The translations under genes were made by a program, and so were the position numbers. This document shows, one piece after another, positions 54,030-63,446 of a stretch of 64,000 bases of DNA. The notes below the pieces were generated by a model that did no database searches, was not told the DNA's origin, and saw only the letters and a program-made list of their open reading frames with translations. Origin of the DNA: Thermosporothrix hazakensis (GTDB lineage: Bacteria; Chloroflexota; Ktedonobacteria; Ktedonobacterales; Ktedonobacteraceae); contig NZ_QKUF01000026.1 of assembly GCF_003253565.1 (NCBI RefSeq), positions 1 to 64,000 on the forward strand, written 5' to 3'. Positions within the stretch are counted from its first letter, which is position 1. Each line of letters begins with the position of its first letter.

Positions 54030-54674
54030 TTAAAGCGTCTCTTCGTTCGATTGTGGAAGCGTTCCCGGTTCCTGATTGGGATTCAGCACACGACGAGGAT
54101 CATCTACCTGGCGGCCCTCTGCACTACGAAGCGACTGTTCATAATAGGAGCCCACACCGGGATCAACGTCATAAGGAACCTGCCCACCCCAGTGGGGCTC
54201 AGGGAGATCAAAGCCGGAAAGGGGATAATCTTTCCGCAACGGGTGTGTTGTCCAATCGGGCGGCATAAGGATACGTCGCAGGTCGGGATGGTTGCTGAAC
54301 TTGATCCCGAACATATCATAGACCTCGCGCTCATACCAGTTGGCGGCGGGCCAGATGCGCACGACGCTTGGAACAACAGGGTACTCTTCACCGCGCTCAC
54401 CAACGCGTACTTTCAAGCGGATGAAGCAGCGGTTTGAATACGACAACACGTGGTATACAACATCGTAACGTGGTACACGCTCAAGCCAGTCGAGAGCGGT
54501 AACGGTCTCCAGAAAATCATAGCCCAGCTTGTCGCGCAGATGCGCGCAAACGGTCAGAAGATATTCTGGTTTGAGCACAATCGTCTGTTCGCCATTGGAT
54601 TCGACGATCTCAACCACAGCTTGCGGGAACGTTTCCCGTACCACATCCACTGTCGAAGCTGCTGTTATGACCAT
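54030..54674 (-). CDS. nuoC: NADH-quinone oxidoreductase subunit C
   Basis: 214 aa, 30-kDa-type subunit. WYEREVYDMFGIKFSNHPDL followed by RRILMPPDW and HPLRKDYPL is the signature. A tail of about 45 residues follows. It is separate from nuoD (not fused as in some bacteria). AGGGATG lies upstream. A gap with strong hairpins separates it from nuoB. Confidence 0.96.
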   Translation of the reverse strand: MVITAASTVDVVRETFPQAVVEIVESNGEQTIVLKPEYLLTVCAHLRDKLGYDFLETVTALDWLERVPRYDVVYHVLSYSNRCFIRLKVRVGERGEEYPVVPSVVRIWPAANWYEREVYDMFGIKFSNHPDLRRILMPPDWTTHPLRKDYPLSGFDLPEPHWGGQVPYDVDPGVGSYYEQSLRSAEGRQVDDPRRVLNPNQEPGTLPQSNEETL

Positions 54675-54701
54675 ATATCTACATCCCTACACTAAAACAT
54701 A

Positions 54702-54838
54702 AAAAGCCCGAGCAGGCCAGTGACGTCGTTTGGTCCCTGAAAAACCCGCCTAAACGCCAGAAAGAGGGGGTAAAACCTGTTTCCCCCTCTGTGGTTTGCG
54801 CCAACCAGCAGGCATGTTTCGCTCAGGTGCGGGCTTTT
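54702..54838. terminator. Nested hairpins in the nuoB-nuoC gap, possible attenuator
   Basis: Outer arms AAAAGCCCG (54702-54710) and CGGGCTTTT (54830-54838); inner arms AGAGGGGG (54763-54770) and CCCCCTCT (54783-54790). In the minus-strand transcript the inner stem is followed by TTTCT and the outer right arm by a T-run (GGGCTTTTTA). Partial termination here would set nuoA-B above the rest. Confidence 0.6.
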
Positions 54839-54907
54839 CTCTCTCCTCCAACGCTTGGCCCGAAACTCTTCGTGGTTGTTCTTGTGGGTGTCCTGTTCAC
54901 CCGGCTT

Positions 54908-55513
54908 CTACTGGTCCTCACCCACGGGACCCACCAGCTTGAGGCCGCTGGCTTCGAGTGGATCAGGTGGATTGGGGATACCTTCACGGATCTTGCGTTG
55001 CAATTCGGTAAAGCCAAACAGCAACATATCAGGCGTCGGGGGACAGCCAGGGACATAGACATCAACAGGAACAATTTTATCTACACCCTGTACGATTGCA
55101 TAATTATTAAAGACGCCACCACAGGAGGCGCATGCCCCCATCGAAATAACCCATTTCGGATGGGGCATCTGGTCATAAATCTGCCGCAGCACAGGAGCCA
55201 TCTTCACCGAGCAGCGCCCGGCAACAATCATCAGATCAGCCTGACGCGGTGAAGCACGGTACACCTCGGCTCCAAAGCGAGCAAGGTCGAAACGACTTCC
55301 AGTCGTGGACATCATTTCAATAGCACAACAAGCCAGACCAAATAGCGCGGGCCACAGAGAAGAGCTACGGCCCCAATCAATCAGTTTGCTTACCTGAGTG
55401 GTCAGAATGCCGAAGCTGCCATCCTTGTTATGGACGTTCAACTCTTTGCGCAAGCGCGGCGTCTGCGTATTGGAATACGTCTGTACTGGCTCCCAGGGAT
55501 TCTTTACTCCCAT
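54908..55513 (-). CDS. nuoB: NADH-quinone oxidoreductase subunit B
   Basis: 201 aa, carrier of cluster N2 next to quinone. The ligands are in FGLACCAIEMM, GRCSVKM (family position), MGACASCGG and YVPGCPPTP. The start at ATG 55513 overlaps the end of nuoA by 10 bases. A longer frame to 55534 is unlikely. A C-terminal tail of about 15 residues follows the family core. Confidence 0.97.
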   Translation of the reverse strand: MGVKNPWEPVQTYSNTQTPRLRKELNVHNKDGSFGILTTQVSKLIDWGRSSSLWPALFGLACCAIEMMSTTGSRFDLARFGAEVYRASPRQADLMIVAGRCSVKMAPVLRQIYDQMPHPKWVISMGACASCGGVFNNYAIVQGVDKIVPVDVYVPGCPPTPDMLLFGFTELQRKIREGIPNPPDPLEASGLKLVGPVGEDQ

Positions 55514-55857
55514 GTAAAAGCCCCTTTCCGCCAAACAAAAATGTAGCCCACCGCCAGAACTGCCAGAAAGACCAGTAATTCGATAAGCCCGAACACTTCC
55601 AGCTTATTCATCAGGACGGCGAGCGGATAAAACGAGACTATCTCAATGTCAAACGCGATAAAGAGCATACCTGTCAACAAATATTTGACAGGGAAGCGTC
55701 GCTTTGGCGGCGTAACCTCCTGGATACCGCATTCGTATGGCGCTAGCTTTGCCGGTGTCGGTTTTTTCGGTCCCAGAATGCTTGAGACAACCATTACCAG
55801 GATGCCGAAGAGTACAGCCAGCGTAACCATTATAAAAATGGGGAGTGGTGTTCCCAT
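55504..55857 (-). CDS. nuoA: NADH-quinone oxidoreductase subunit A
   Basis: 117 aa, three TM helices. KPTPAKLAPYECGIQEVTPP holds the conserved YECG loop and FDIEIVSFYPLAV the buried acidic helix. AAGGAAT lies about 9 bases before ATG 55857. First gene of nuoABCDEFGHIJKLMN. Confidence 0.97.
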   Translation of the reverse strand: MGTPLPIFIMVTLAVLFGILVMVVSSILGPKKPTPAKLAPYECGIQEVTPPKRRFPVKYLLTGMLFIAFDIEIVSFYPLAVLMNKLEVFGLIELLVFLAVLAVGYIFVWRKGAFTWE

Positions 55858-55950
55858 AAGACGGGATTCCTTTTTTATTCCGTAATAATACGCCCTATAC
55901 ACACATCGACATGTACGAGCTAGTGTCAAAAATACACTTCCTCAGTGTCT

Positions 55951-55979
55951 ATTGTAGTATAGTCAAGGGGGAGTGTCAA
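55951..55979 (-). promoter_or_regulatory. Promoter of the nuo operon
   Basis: On the minus strand: -35 TTGACA (55979-55974), 17-bp spacer, -10 TACAAT (55956-55951). It predicts a start near 55944 and a leader of about 87 nt before nuoA. Confidence 0.75.
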
Positions 55980-56428
55980 ATTGCCTTTTCATCCCCCAGA
56001 AAGGGCCACCACCTTTGATTTTTCTTGCCTTTCCACGTTACCATGATACAGGGAGAAATACCTTTACGCCTTCTGGCATCTTCAGGTGACGCTCTTTTCA
56101 CTTGCTGAAAAGCAATAACCCATCTGGAGACTACCCGATGATCCGTCTCCAGACCCATCACAGTTCACGCACAATTCTGTATACTGGGGAAGCATACACA
56201 ATTGAGACAGGATCGCGACACTTTTGACAAACTTTTTCGACACATGACACGTATACTCTTCTGAAGAGTAAGTGCTTTTTCGGGGCACACGTGGCCGACC
56301 ATTGCCCTGTTTCCTGTTATCGCATCTCTGGCATGGATTACGGCGCGGCGTTCCTTTTTTCCTTAAATAAACATGGTAGAAGTTTTTCTGTTCCTATTCT
56401 TTACTCATGATTGGAAAGCTACGCCTGC
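55980..56428. other. Divergent region between the nuo promoter and the MFS gene
   Basis: About 450 bases without a supported gene. It contains a perfect 8-bp inverted repeat CTGGAGAC (56124-56131) / GTCTCCAG (56145-56152), a candidate operator or hairpin. Two short minus-strand frames here lack ribosome sites and domains. Confidence 0.45.
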
Positions 56429-57835
56429 ATGATTACAAATACCAATTCACATGAACAGAGTCCTCCAAGGGAGCTCGTAAAAAAGCCTGAAACCACACCA
56501 AAACTCAGTATCTCATCCCTGGCGGTCATCATTTTGTCGACCCTGCTGCTTCGTGTCGCCGGGCGTGTGAGCTTTATTATTCTGACCTTCTACCTGGGAG
56601 AGCATTTTGAATCGGCCTTCCTGGTCACCCTTGTTCTTGAATCCTACTACCTGACTGAACTGTTTCTCTCTCCCATCATCGGCAGCCTTTCAGACCGCTT
56701 TGGCCGCCGTCCCTTCCTGGTCTTTGGTCCGCTTCCGGCAGCTATTGCTGTCTTCGGCTTCTTCACCATCTCGCGCATCTACCCGAGCCCGAACGCGGAT
56801 CAGTTCAATCTGCATCTGTTGATCCTGCTCGGCGTCATTCTGGTTGGGCGTCTGCTCGAAGGTGCCACCACTGGCATGAATGTGCCCGGCACGCTCGGCT
56901 ATTTCACAGATGTGACGATTGGTTCTGAGAAGCTGCGCGCGAAAGTAAATACCGCTTTTGAGGTCGTCACGGTGGCCGGACTGGCGCTAGCAATCCCGCT
57001 TGGTGGGGCAATCAGCAAAATGGCCGGGACGACGGGCTTCCTGATCGTGCTTGCGCTCTACTTGACCATCGTCGCTGTGTCCTTCTTCGGCATAAAAGAG
57101 AGCCATCACATCGGTGAGCAGCAGACAGCGTCTCACCCTTCGATCTGGGAAGGGTTCGCGATGATCCGCCATCGCCGCATCTTCACCTTTATCCCGGCAT
57201 GGTTCGCCGTGAACGCCTTGATTGGCGCACTCCCGAACCAGATTCTGCTGATTATGACCTATCCAGAGCCCGCCGCCAGTGCACGTCATCCGGGACAGCT
57301 CTTCTACGGCGGCTTCGATCGCATGGCATCGACGATGTGGGTGGGACTGTTCGCGCTCTTCTTCCTGATAGGAATGGGCCTGTGGATGTTTATTGTCCCG
57401 CGCATGCGTCGCTCAACCGTGATGTATATCGGTCTCTCCGGGCTGGCCCTGCTGATTGCCTCCCTCTCGATCGTCAATAGCCTGAGTGGCACGATGGAGA
57501 GCCTGCCTGCCGGGATACTGCCGTTTGCCATCTCGATGCTGGTGCTTGCGGTGGTTGGTCTGCTGCTGCTGGCTGGCTTTACGCCGGTAGCGCTCTCTCA
57601 GATGAACGCCATTGCTGAAAGCATGCCTGGCAAACGTGGCGCGGTCATGGGCCTGTACTCTGTCGTGCTGGGTATCGGCCAGGCACTCGGCCAGGGTATT
57701 GGCAGCATCTTTGTCGACTGGCAGGGCTTCTATGGCCTGATGACCTTCTCGGCCCTGATGCTGATCGTCTCGCTCATCAGTGTGACCTACATGCGCGTCC
57801 ATAAAGATGATCTACTGGCAACCGCCGCCCATTAA
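56429..57835 (+). CDS. MFS transporter
   Basis: 468 aa with about 12 TM helices. The loop after helix 2 reads GSLSDRFGRRPFLVFGPLP, the MFS signature, and VGRLLEGATTGMNVPGTLGY follows. Drug or metabolite export is plausible but unproven. ATG 56429 (GGAAAG 11 bases upstream) is chosen over an in-frame TTG at 56411. Not closely similar to the MFS protein at 11269. Good terminator downstream. Confidence 0.85.
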   Translation: MITNTNSHEQSPPRELVKKPETTPKLSISSLAVIILSTLLLRVAGRVSFIILTFYLGEHFESAFLVTLVLESYYLTELFLSPIIGSLSDRFGRRPFLVFGPLPAAIAVFGFFTISRIYPSPNADQFNLHLLILLGVILVGRLLEGATTGMNVPGTLGYFTDVTIGSEKLRAKVNTAFEVVTVAGLALAIPLGGAISKMAGTTGFLIVLALYLTIVAVSFFGIKESHHIGEQQTASHPSIWEGFAMIRHRRIFTFIPAWFAVNALIGALPNQILLIMTYPEPAASARHPGQLFYGGFDRMASTMWVGLFALFFLIGMGLWMFIVPRMRRSTVMYIGLSGLALLIASLSIVNSLSGTMESLPAGILPFAISMLVLAVVGLLLLAGFTPVALSQMNAIAESMPGKRGAVMGLYSVVLGIGQALGQGIGSIFVDWQGFYGLMTFSALMLIVSLISVTYMRVHKDDLLATAAH

Positions 57836-57850
57836 CGGCCGTTCCTCATG

Positions 57851-57884
57851 CCCCCATTCGTTATGGATGGGGGATCTTTTTTTT
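57851..57884 (+). terminator. Terminator of the MFS gene
   Basis: CCCCCAT (57851-57857) and ATGGGGG (57867-57873), then ATCTTTTTTTT. Confidence 0.9.
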
Positions 57885-57977
57885 CTCATCATAGGTAGAA
57901 GCAATTATACGAGCATTTTAGAATTGCCCGCATTTTCCCGGAATCTCCTCACCCGGTTGTGATAAAATGAGCGCAAT

Positions 57978-59162
57978 ATGAACCTGTGGGCCGATATCGA
58001 TCACAATGAACAAGAACAGAGCAGAACCGGAACGGTGACACGCCGAACGCGCCGTCTCACCGAATGGGACGTACTGTCCTCAGTACGAGAGTGGCTGGTA
58101 GAACACTATCTTCCGGCCTATTGTCGCTCCCTGATCGCCACACGTATCTTTCGCCGCTGCTACTGGATTGATGCCCTGGGGCTTGAGACGCGTGCCCTGT
58201 CCTCTCAGTGCAACGGGACAGGCAAGCCCGCGGCGCTTCAGCCTTTTCTCTCGCTCACAAACAGCCTGAAGCAAGAACACGCATCTTTTCAGTTCTCCGC
58301 CCTGCTTTTTGCTCCCGGCAAGCGGAAGCATACCGCTCAACCCCTGACTCTTTCTGGCAAAAGCACTCTTTTTCAGCTCCCCTGGCCCAATGCAGCGACA
58401 ACCATACTGCAACAGCTTGAGCAATCGCCAGCGCTCTTTCTCCTTAACCCTCTGAGTCCAAACCTCTTTCGCTATGAACAGCTTGTACCACTCTTCAGGC
58501 GGACAGCTCCCACCGAGCTCTGCTTGCTGATTTCTCATCAACAGGTCACGGCCCTGATGCAAACAGCCCAGCATTCAAGCGAGGTTGCGACACAGTTGAA
58601 AGATCTTCTGCGCAGCGATCGCTGGAAAACACTGCCGCCCGCAAAGGCCGTTTCAGGCTTTCTCACGCTCTTTATGGCAGTGATGAAACGTCACTTTTCC
58701 TTCCCAATTCAGCGCATTCCGGTCCTGATGCAGGTCGGTCCGGCGCATGTTGCGGCACAACCCTATACGCTCCTGTTTGCCACGCGCCGCCAGGATAGCC
58801 TGCTCTGTATGAATGACGCGATTAGCTTCTATCGGCAGCACCTGTACAGGGAGAGCTGTCGGGGAGTTCTCGGGGAAGAATGGTTTCTTGCTCAGGAGCA
58901 GGAACGGCGGGCAACCGCCCTGCAACAGCTCTATGAAGAGACGCTCCATCTGGGTCGAGGGCAACGTGTGCGCCGCTGGCCTGATCTGCGGCAACAGCTT
59001 TGCCTCTCGCACTTCGGGCACTTTTCGCAAGCTGATTACAATGAGATCATCCAAAAGTTATTATTGAACAAAGCTGTATACTGCGAATGGAGGAGATCAG
59101 GAGCAGAGCAGCAGCACACAGCACTCCCCGGGAACGAGGATATATTACTCTGGAACGCATAA
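57978..59162 (+). CDS. Possible three-Cys-motif partner (TcmP)-like protein
   Basis: 394 aa. REWLVEHYLPAYCRSLIATR then IFRRCYWIDALGLETRALSS matches in outline the TcmP start (fold with YIDLFAGPG), and ALFLLNPLSPNLFRYEQLVP matches the usual FLDPYG region. The motifs are degraded, for instance Leu-Gly instead of the Gly-rich loop. Function unknown; TcmP proteins occur beside three-Cys-motif or radical-SAM-like genes, and none is visible here. No confident ribosome site. A long hairpin follows. Confidence 0.45.
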   Translation: MNLWADIDHNEQEQSRTGTVTRRTRRLTEWDVLSSVREWLVEHYLPAYCRSLIATRIFRRCYWIDALGLETRALSSQCNGTGKPAALQPFLSLTNSLKQEHASFQFSALLFAPGKRKHTAQPLTLSGKSTLFQLPWPNAATTILQQLEQSPALFLLNPLSPNLFRYEQLVPLFRRTAPTELCLLISHQQVTALMQTAQHSSEVATQLKDLLRSDRWKTLPPAKAVSGFLTLFMAVMKRHFSFPIQRIPVLMQVGPAHVAAQPYTLLFATRRQDSLLCMNDAISFYRQHLYRESCRGVLGEEWFLAQEQERRATALQQLYEETLHLGRGQRVRRWPDLRQQLCLSHFGHFSQADYNEIIQKLLLNKAVYCEWRRSGAEQQHTALPGNEDILLWNA

Positions 59163-59180
59163 AAGGAAGTAAGGCATAGA

Positions 59181-59237
59181 AGGTGTTACCAGGGGGAAAC
59201 GTTGGGCATGGGGAGACCCAACGTTTTAGCAACACCT
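59181..59237 (+). terminator. Nested hairpin between the TcmP-like gene and the DNA methyltransferase
   Basis: Inner arms AACGTTGGG (59198-59206) / CCCAACGTT (59217-59225); outer arms AGGTGTT (59181-59187) / AACACCT (59231-59237). Only a TTTT follows the inner stem. Confidence 0.65.
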
Positions 59238-59391
59238 CCTATATATAATGTACGTATTTTCGCGGCATTTGGTAGCATAATTACAGAAGCAAAAGTGTTC
59301 TTTTTAAGAAAAGCTATTACTCACATGTATGCACCGCCTGGTCTGGAAAAGGATGACATACCGTGAGTAATAGGGATAGCGGAGCAAAATT

Positions 59392-60237
59392 GTGGATAAT
59401 AGCAATATTTCAGCGCGTAATACGCTCAATGAACTAACAGGAGCAGAATGGCTGTATTTTACGAAGAGCATCCACACCACGTCCTATCCGTCAGCATACG
59501 GACATAAGCTACGCAAGCAGCACGGAGCAAATAAGCCTCCACAGCTTATGTGCCAGTTAATCGAGTTTTTCACCAAGCCGGGCGCTCGAGTGCTCGACCC
59601 ATTCGCGGGCGTTGGCGGCACGCTTATTGGTGCCTCCATCTGTAAAAAGCCACGGCAAGCCATTGGAATTGAGATCAACCCAAAATGGATAGAGATCTAT
59701 CAACACGTGCTTACCGAGAGCGAGGGGACCCTGCTACCGCAACAGATGCTTTGTGGCGATTGTCTGAAGCTAATGCAGGACATGGAATCCGCTTCCTTTG
59801 ACTTTATCGCGACTGATCCTCCCTACAATATCCATCTTGAGCAAACCATGTCAAACACCCGCTACGCCGCGAATCATGCCAACCGGCGGACCGATTATGA
59901 TATGCGCTCCGACCATCCCGCCGATCTCGCCAATCTTCCCGATTATGAAGCCTATCTGGATGCAATGGGGCAGGTCTTCGCGGAGTGTTATCGCTTGCTC
60001 AAGCCACAGAAGTACATGGTCGTGATTGTGCGCAACGCCTATCAGCGGGGAGAATATATCTTCACACATGTAGATCTCGCCCGGAGAGCCAGACGGTATG
60101 GCTTTATCCCCAAAGGCGAGATCATCTGGTATCAGGTAGGAACGCGGTTACGCCCGTATGGCTACCCTGTTGCCTACATCCCGAATATCGCGCATCAGTA
60201 TATCGTCGTGCTCTACAAGCCAAAGGAGCAACATTAG
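59392..60237 (+). CDS. DNA methyltransferase (N6-adenine or N4-cytosine type), orphan
   Basis: 281 aa. Motif I is LDPFAGVGGT (about residues 68-77) and catalytic motif IV is DPPYN (about 142-146), typical of amino-methyltransferases; motif I precedes IV. The target sequence cannot be read. It starts at GTG 59392 after GCGGAG. No restriction endonuclease gene is adjacent, so it is either a solitary epigenetic methylase or the rest of the system lies elsewhere. Its stop overlaps the convergent CPBP gene by 3 bases. Confidence 0.85.
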   Translation: MDNSNISARNTLNELTGAEWLYFTKSIHTTSYPSAYGHKLRKQHGANKPPQLMCQLIEFFTKPGARVLDPFAGVGGTLIGASICKKPRQAIGIEINPKWIEIYQHVLTESEGTLLPQQMLCGDCLKLMQDMESASFDFIATDPPYNIHLEQTMSNTRYAANHANRRTDYDMRSDHPADLANLPDYEAYLDAMGQVFAECYRLLKPQKYMVVIVRNAYQRGEYIFTHVDLARRARRYGFIPKGEIIWYQVGTRLRPYGYPVAYIPNIAHQYIVVLYKPKEQH

Positions 60238-61121
60238 GCTATCTGCTGCTTGAGCAAGAGCTTGCGCATCCACTCAGGGGTATAGATCTGCCCTTTCCGC
60301 TGCGCAAGGCGCAAGAAGTAGACGGCGAGAAACACGCCGAGGCAGAGCGTTATCAGGCTGCCCTCAACGCCGAAGCTGCCACCAGTCCAGATCTCGGGAC
60401 CGCTCAGGCTTGCATGCAGGATACCGGGAAACGCGATTCCGGAGACAGGCGCGCCCAGAATGGTTCCCTGCATCAGGTTCCAACCAAAGTGAGCAGCGGT
60501 CACGGCCCAGAGGCTGCGCGTCACCATGTAAATGGCCGCGAACGTAACACCTGCTTCGACCATGATCGTCAGCGCGCTGAGAATGGTAGCATGCGGGTTT
60601 AACAGATGCGCAAGCCCAAACAGTGCCGCGCTGAGCACCACTGCCCCCCAGGACCCGACGATCCGTTCAAGAAGTCGAAAGATGATACCACGAAAGAAGG
60701 CCTCTTCATAGATTGCTCCGGCCAGAAAGAGCAGCAGACCGTGGAGCAGGAAAGCGGGGATCTGCCCCGGCGCGATCATGCCCGTTACCCGATACCAGCC
60801 CGGCAAGGCCAGCAACCCCAGAACTCCCGCCACCAGGATCGAGCCCCAGAAAAGGCCAAGCGCACTATCGCGTAACGCATGTCGCGGGGACAACCCCACA
60901 CCCTCCACCGAGGGAAGACGCTCGGGCCAGCGTTGCGCAAGCAGCAAGGTAATGACCCCGGCCAGTGCCGAGATCGCATAGAGAATGACATCCTGCCAGC
61001 CACGCGGAACCTCTACAAAGAGCAACCCCAAAGACAGCAGCAATGACAGCACGAAGAACAGACCGAGCTCGATCAACAGATGCATGAACGGTAATGCCAG
61101 GAGTTTTTTCACAATGTCCAT
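60234..61121 (-). CDS. CPBP-family intramembrane metalloprotease
   Basis: 295 aa with about eight hydrophobic helices. The family motifs EEAFFRG (EExxxR), FGLAHLLNPHA (FxxxH) and HFGWNLMQG (HxxxN/B) are in order. Relatives process prenylated proteins or act in bacteriocin immunity; here the role is open. ATG 61121 (AAGGAGGCG upstream) is preferred to the longer frame at 61196. Confidence 0.88.
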   Translation of the reverse strand: MDIVKKLLALPFMHLLIELGLFFVLSLLLSLGLLFVEVPRGWQDVILYAISALAGVITLLLAQRWPERLPSVEGVGLSPRHALRDSALGLFWGSILVAGVLGLLALPGWYRVTGMIAPGQIPAFLLHGLLLFLAGAIYEEAFFRGIIFRLLERIVGSWGAVVLSAALFGLAHLLNPHATILSALTIMVEAGVTFAAIYMVTRSLWAVTAAHFGWNLMQGTILGAPVSGIAFPGILHASLSGPEIWTGGSFGVEGSLITLCLGVFLAVYFLRLAQRKGQIYTPEWMRKLLLKQQIA

Positions 61122-61406
61122 AACGCCTCCTTCACTCTCCACTAACAAGCAAACACTATTTGAAAAAGGGTAAGACCGCATGCTACAATAAACCAATATC
61201 TTTTACGGTCGTCGTCTAACCCTCACAGATGAGTGCTGAGTTTATGTTCATGTCGTAGCTACATGATCCGTTTTCTGGCCCTCCTTCGTTCTATAAGAAA
61301 GTCGACTCTTCGCCAGAAGCAAACAGAAGAGCAGTTTTCATGTTGAGTATAATAGCAGGAATACGAAAAAAAGCGAAGCATTTCCCCGAAAGAAAAGAGA
61401 ACGTCT

Positions 61407-63374
61407 ATGGTACGTCAACAAAAGAACAATAATAGCCGAAACAAACATACATACAGGCGGCCAGTGGAAGCTGCAACGCCATATCAGCCGCCATTTGAAG
61501 AAAACGAACGCGTTGATGAAGTTTTGCTGGAAACAGATAGCCAGCGCCGAGGAACGAGTATTATTCCCTCGATTGAGCATGGAGAAGGCTATCATGAGGC
61601 CGGAACCAGAGATGTCGAGATGTATATTCGTACCTACAATACCCTGTTGCGCAGTTCCGGAGAGATCAATTTAAAGGCGCTGGTTCAGGCACACTATAAC
61701 ATCGATTCGAGCCTGCATCCCGACGCGCGCTCGGCCAAGCCCGATATGTCAGCCTTCATCTATAGTGTGCTGCGGCTTCCCTCTGCCATCCTGCACTGTA
61801 ATCTGGTGTTGCTCGGGCAATCCGAGACGGTCTTTCTGAACCAGGGCTACCATGTGGACCAATGGGAAGCCGTGACCGCGCCAGCCCGCCGCCGCAAGTG
61901 GTTCTATGATGGAAAAGAAACGCTGGCCGTCTATGTTGCTAGCGTCAGCGATACAGATGACATTGTGCCGATTCTGGTTGCTTTCCAGATTGAGTGGAAC
62001 AAGATCTATTATCTGCTCAACGAAGATCCAACCACGATGAAGCTGCTTGAGACACGAATGGATCGAAGTTCTCCCGTCTTTACCGAGATCAGCAAGGTGG
62101 TCAGCGAGCGGCTGCACATTGCCCGGGATGACTGGCAACGGCTTGAGGTGATCTGGGGTGATCAACTCTGGCACAACCTGCTGATGATTGGCCACCAGCG
62201 CAAAAGCTTCCGTATGCGTATGCTTGGTGGCTCGCACGTTGGCTATGTGCGGGCAACGCGTCAGTGGTGGGCACCGGTGGAAGCAGTGCTCGACAAGCTC
62301 CAGCTCAACGATCGCCCGATCTACTTTGTTTCCAGTAACACACATAGTCTGGTCAATCTGGTCTCTGGCAGCATCATTGAACGAGAAGAAGAGCTTACCC
62401 AGTTCGCGCTTAAGGGGCCGGATCGCTACCTCACTGAAGAATGCCGCAAGCTACAAGAAGGCATCGTGCCGGGCAACTGGCATAACTTCCTCTACTTCGT
62501 GGCTCGCGAGTGGGGGCGCACGCCGCAGGGCCAGGAGTTCCTGAAGCAGCGCGAGCAGCAGGAGCAGGAACGCGGCATCTGGCGTGTCAACGCACGGCAT
62601 GGGCTGGAAATCGATGCCCAGATCTTCGAGCTGGCAAAGCTCCAGCCATTCGAGATTGACCCGCGCTGCCGCATGCCTCATATGAACCTGTTGGCCGAGA
62701 GTCGAGCGATCATTCTCAATATTGATTATCCGCTCGGGATGGCCGCCTACCGCATGATGCGCGAGATCATGGAGAATACGACCCAGATTCGAGGCATCTA
62801 TATTCTGGGGAAAGCCGCAACGCTCAATGGCAGCATCGGCGATGTGATGATCTCCAATGTCGTGCTGGATGAGCATAGTCAGAACGTCTACTGGCTGGAC
62901 AACCGCTTCAATGCCAGCGATGTGCAGCCCTATCTGATCTATGGCTCGGTGCTGGACAATCAGAAGGCCGTTTCGGCAAAAGGAACATTCCTGCAAAATC
63001 GCCAGTATCTCGACTTCTACTATCAGGCCAATTACACGGTCGTCGAGATGGAAAGCGGCCCCTACCTGAACGCCATCTACGAGGATCAATACCTGACCCG
63101 CTACCCGATTGGCGAGAATATCAACTTTGCCAGTTTGCCTTATGAACTGGGTATCCTGCACTACGCCTCAGACACGCCCTATACGCGTGGCAAGAATCTG
63201 GGCGCAGGCAGTCTCTCCTACTTTGGCATGGACTCAACCTATGCCTGTACGGTCGCGATTGTGCGCCGCATCTTTGAGCAAGAGATTCGGCGGCTGCAAA
63301 GGACTCTTCCTGAACCAGCCCACAAGGAAGAGACGCAGAGCAAGGAACAGCGGGAGAAAACCAGCGCATCCTGA
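61407..63374 (+). CDS. Nucleoside-phosphorylase-fold protein (DUF6909-like)
   Basis: 655 aa. The N-terminal ~360 residues are not recognised. The last ~220 look like the nucleoside-phosphorylase fold: RGIYILGKAATLNGSIGDVM, then VVEMESGPYLNAIYE with Glu547-Met548-Glu549-Ser550 at the site where phosphorylases bind the ribose. I recall such proteins as DUF6909 in Chloroflexota; the name is from memory. It may handle a nucleoside or modified base. ATG 61407 has a weak GAAAAGAGAA site. A small hairpin follows. Confidence 0.55.
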   Translation: MVRQQKNNNSRNKHTYRRPVEAATPYQPPFEENERVDEVLLETDSQRRGTSIIPSIEHGEGYHEAGTRDVEMYIRTYNTLLRSSGEINLKALVQAHYNIDSSLHPDARSAKPDMSAFIYSVLRLPSAILHCNLVLLGQSETVFLNQGYHVDQWEAVTAPARRRKWFYDGKETLAVYVASVSDTDDIVPILVAFQIEWNKIYYLLNEDPTTMKLLETRMDRSSPVFTEISKVVSERLHIARDDWQRLEVIWGDQLWHNLLMIGHQRKSFRMRMLGGSHVGYVRATRQWWAPVEAVLDKLQLNDRPIYFVSSNTHSLVNLVSGSIIEREEELTQFALKGPDRYLTEECRKLQEGIVPGNWHNFLYFVAREWGRTPQGQEFLKQREQQEQERGIWRVNARHGLEIDAQIFELAKLQPFEIDPRCRMPHMNLLAESRAIILNIDYPLGMAAYRMMREIMENTTQIRGIYILGKAATLNGSIGDVMISNVVLDEHSQNVYWLDNRFNASDVQPYLIYGSVLDNQKAVSAKGTFLQNRQYLDFYYQANYTVVEMESGPYLNAIYEDQYLTRYPIGENINFASLPYELGILHYASDTPYTRGKNLGAGSLSYFGMDSTYACTVAIVRRIFEQEIRRLQRTLPEPAHKEETQSKEQREKTSAS

Positions 63375-63392
63375 TCGGATGTTGCTTTTCAA

Positions 63393-63415
63393 GGGAGAGG
63401 ATAGCCCCTCTCTCT
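63393..63415 (+). terminator. Hairpin after the phosphorylase-fold gene
   Basis: GGAGAGG-type arms (GAGAGG 63395-63400, CCTCTC 63407-63412) with a 6-nt loop, then TCTTCC. Confidence 0.5.
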
Positions 63416-63446
63416 TCCATCCCTTTCTATTTCAGGAGAACAATCG

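Noticed and set aside
55976..56288. Two short minus-strand frames upstream of nuoA
   Set aside because: No ribosome site or domain, and the nuo promoter lies at their edge.
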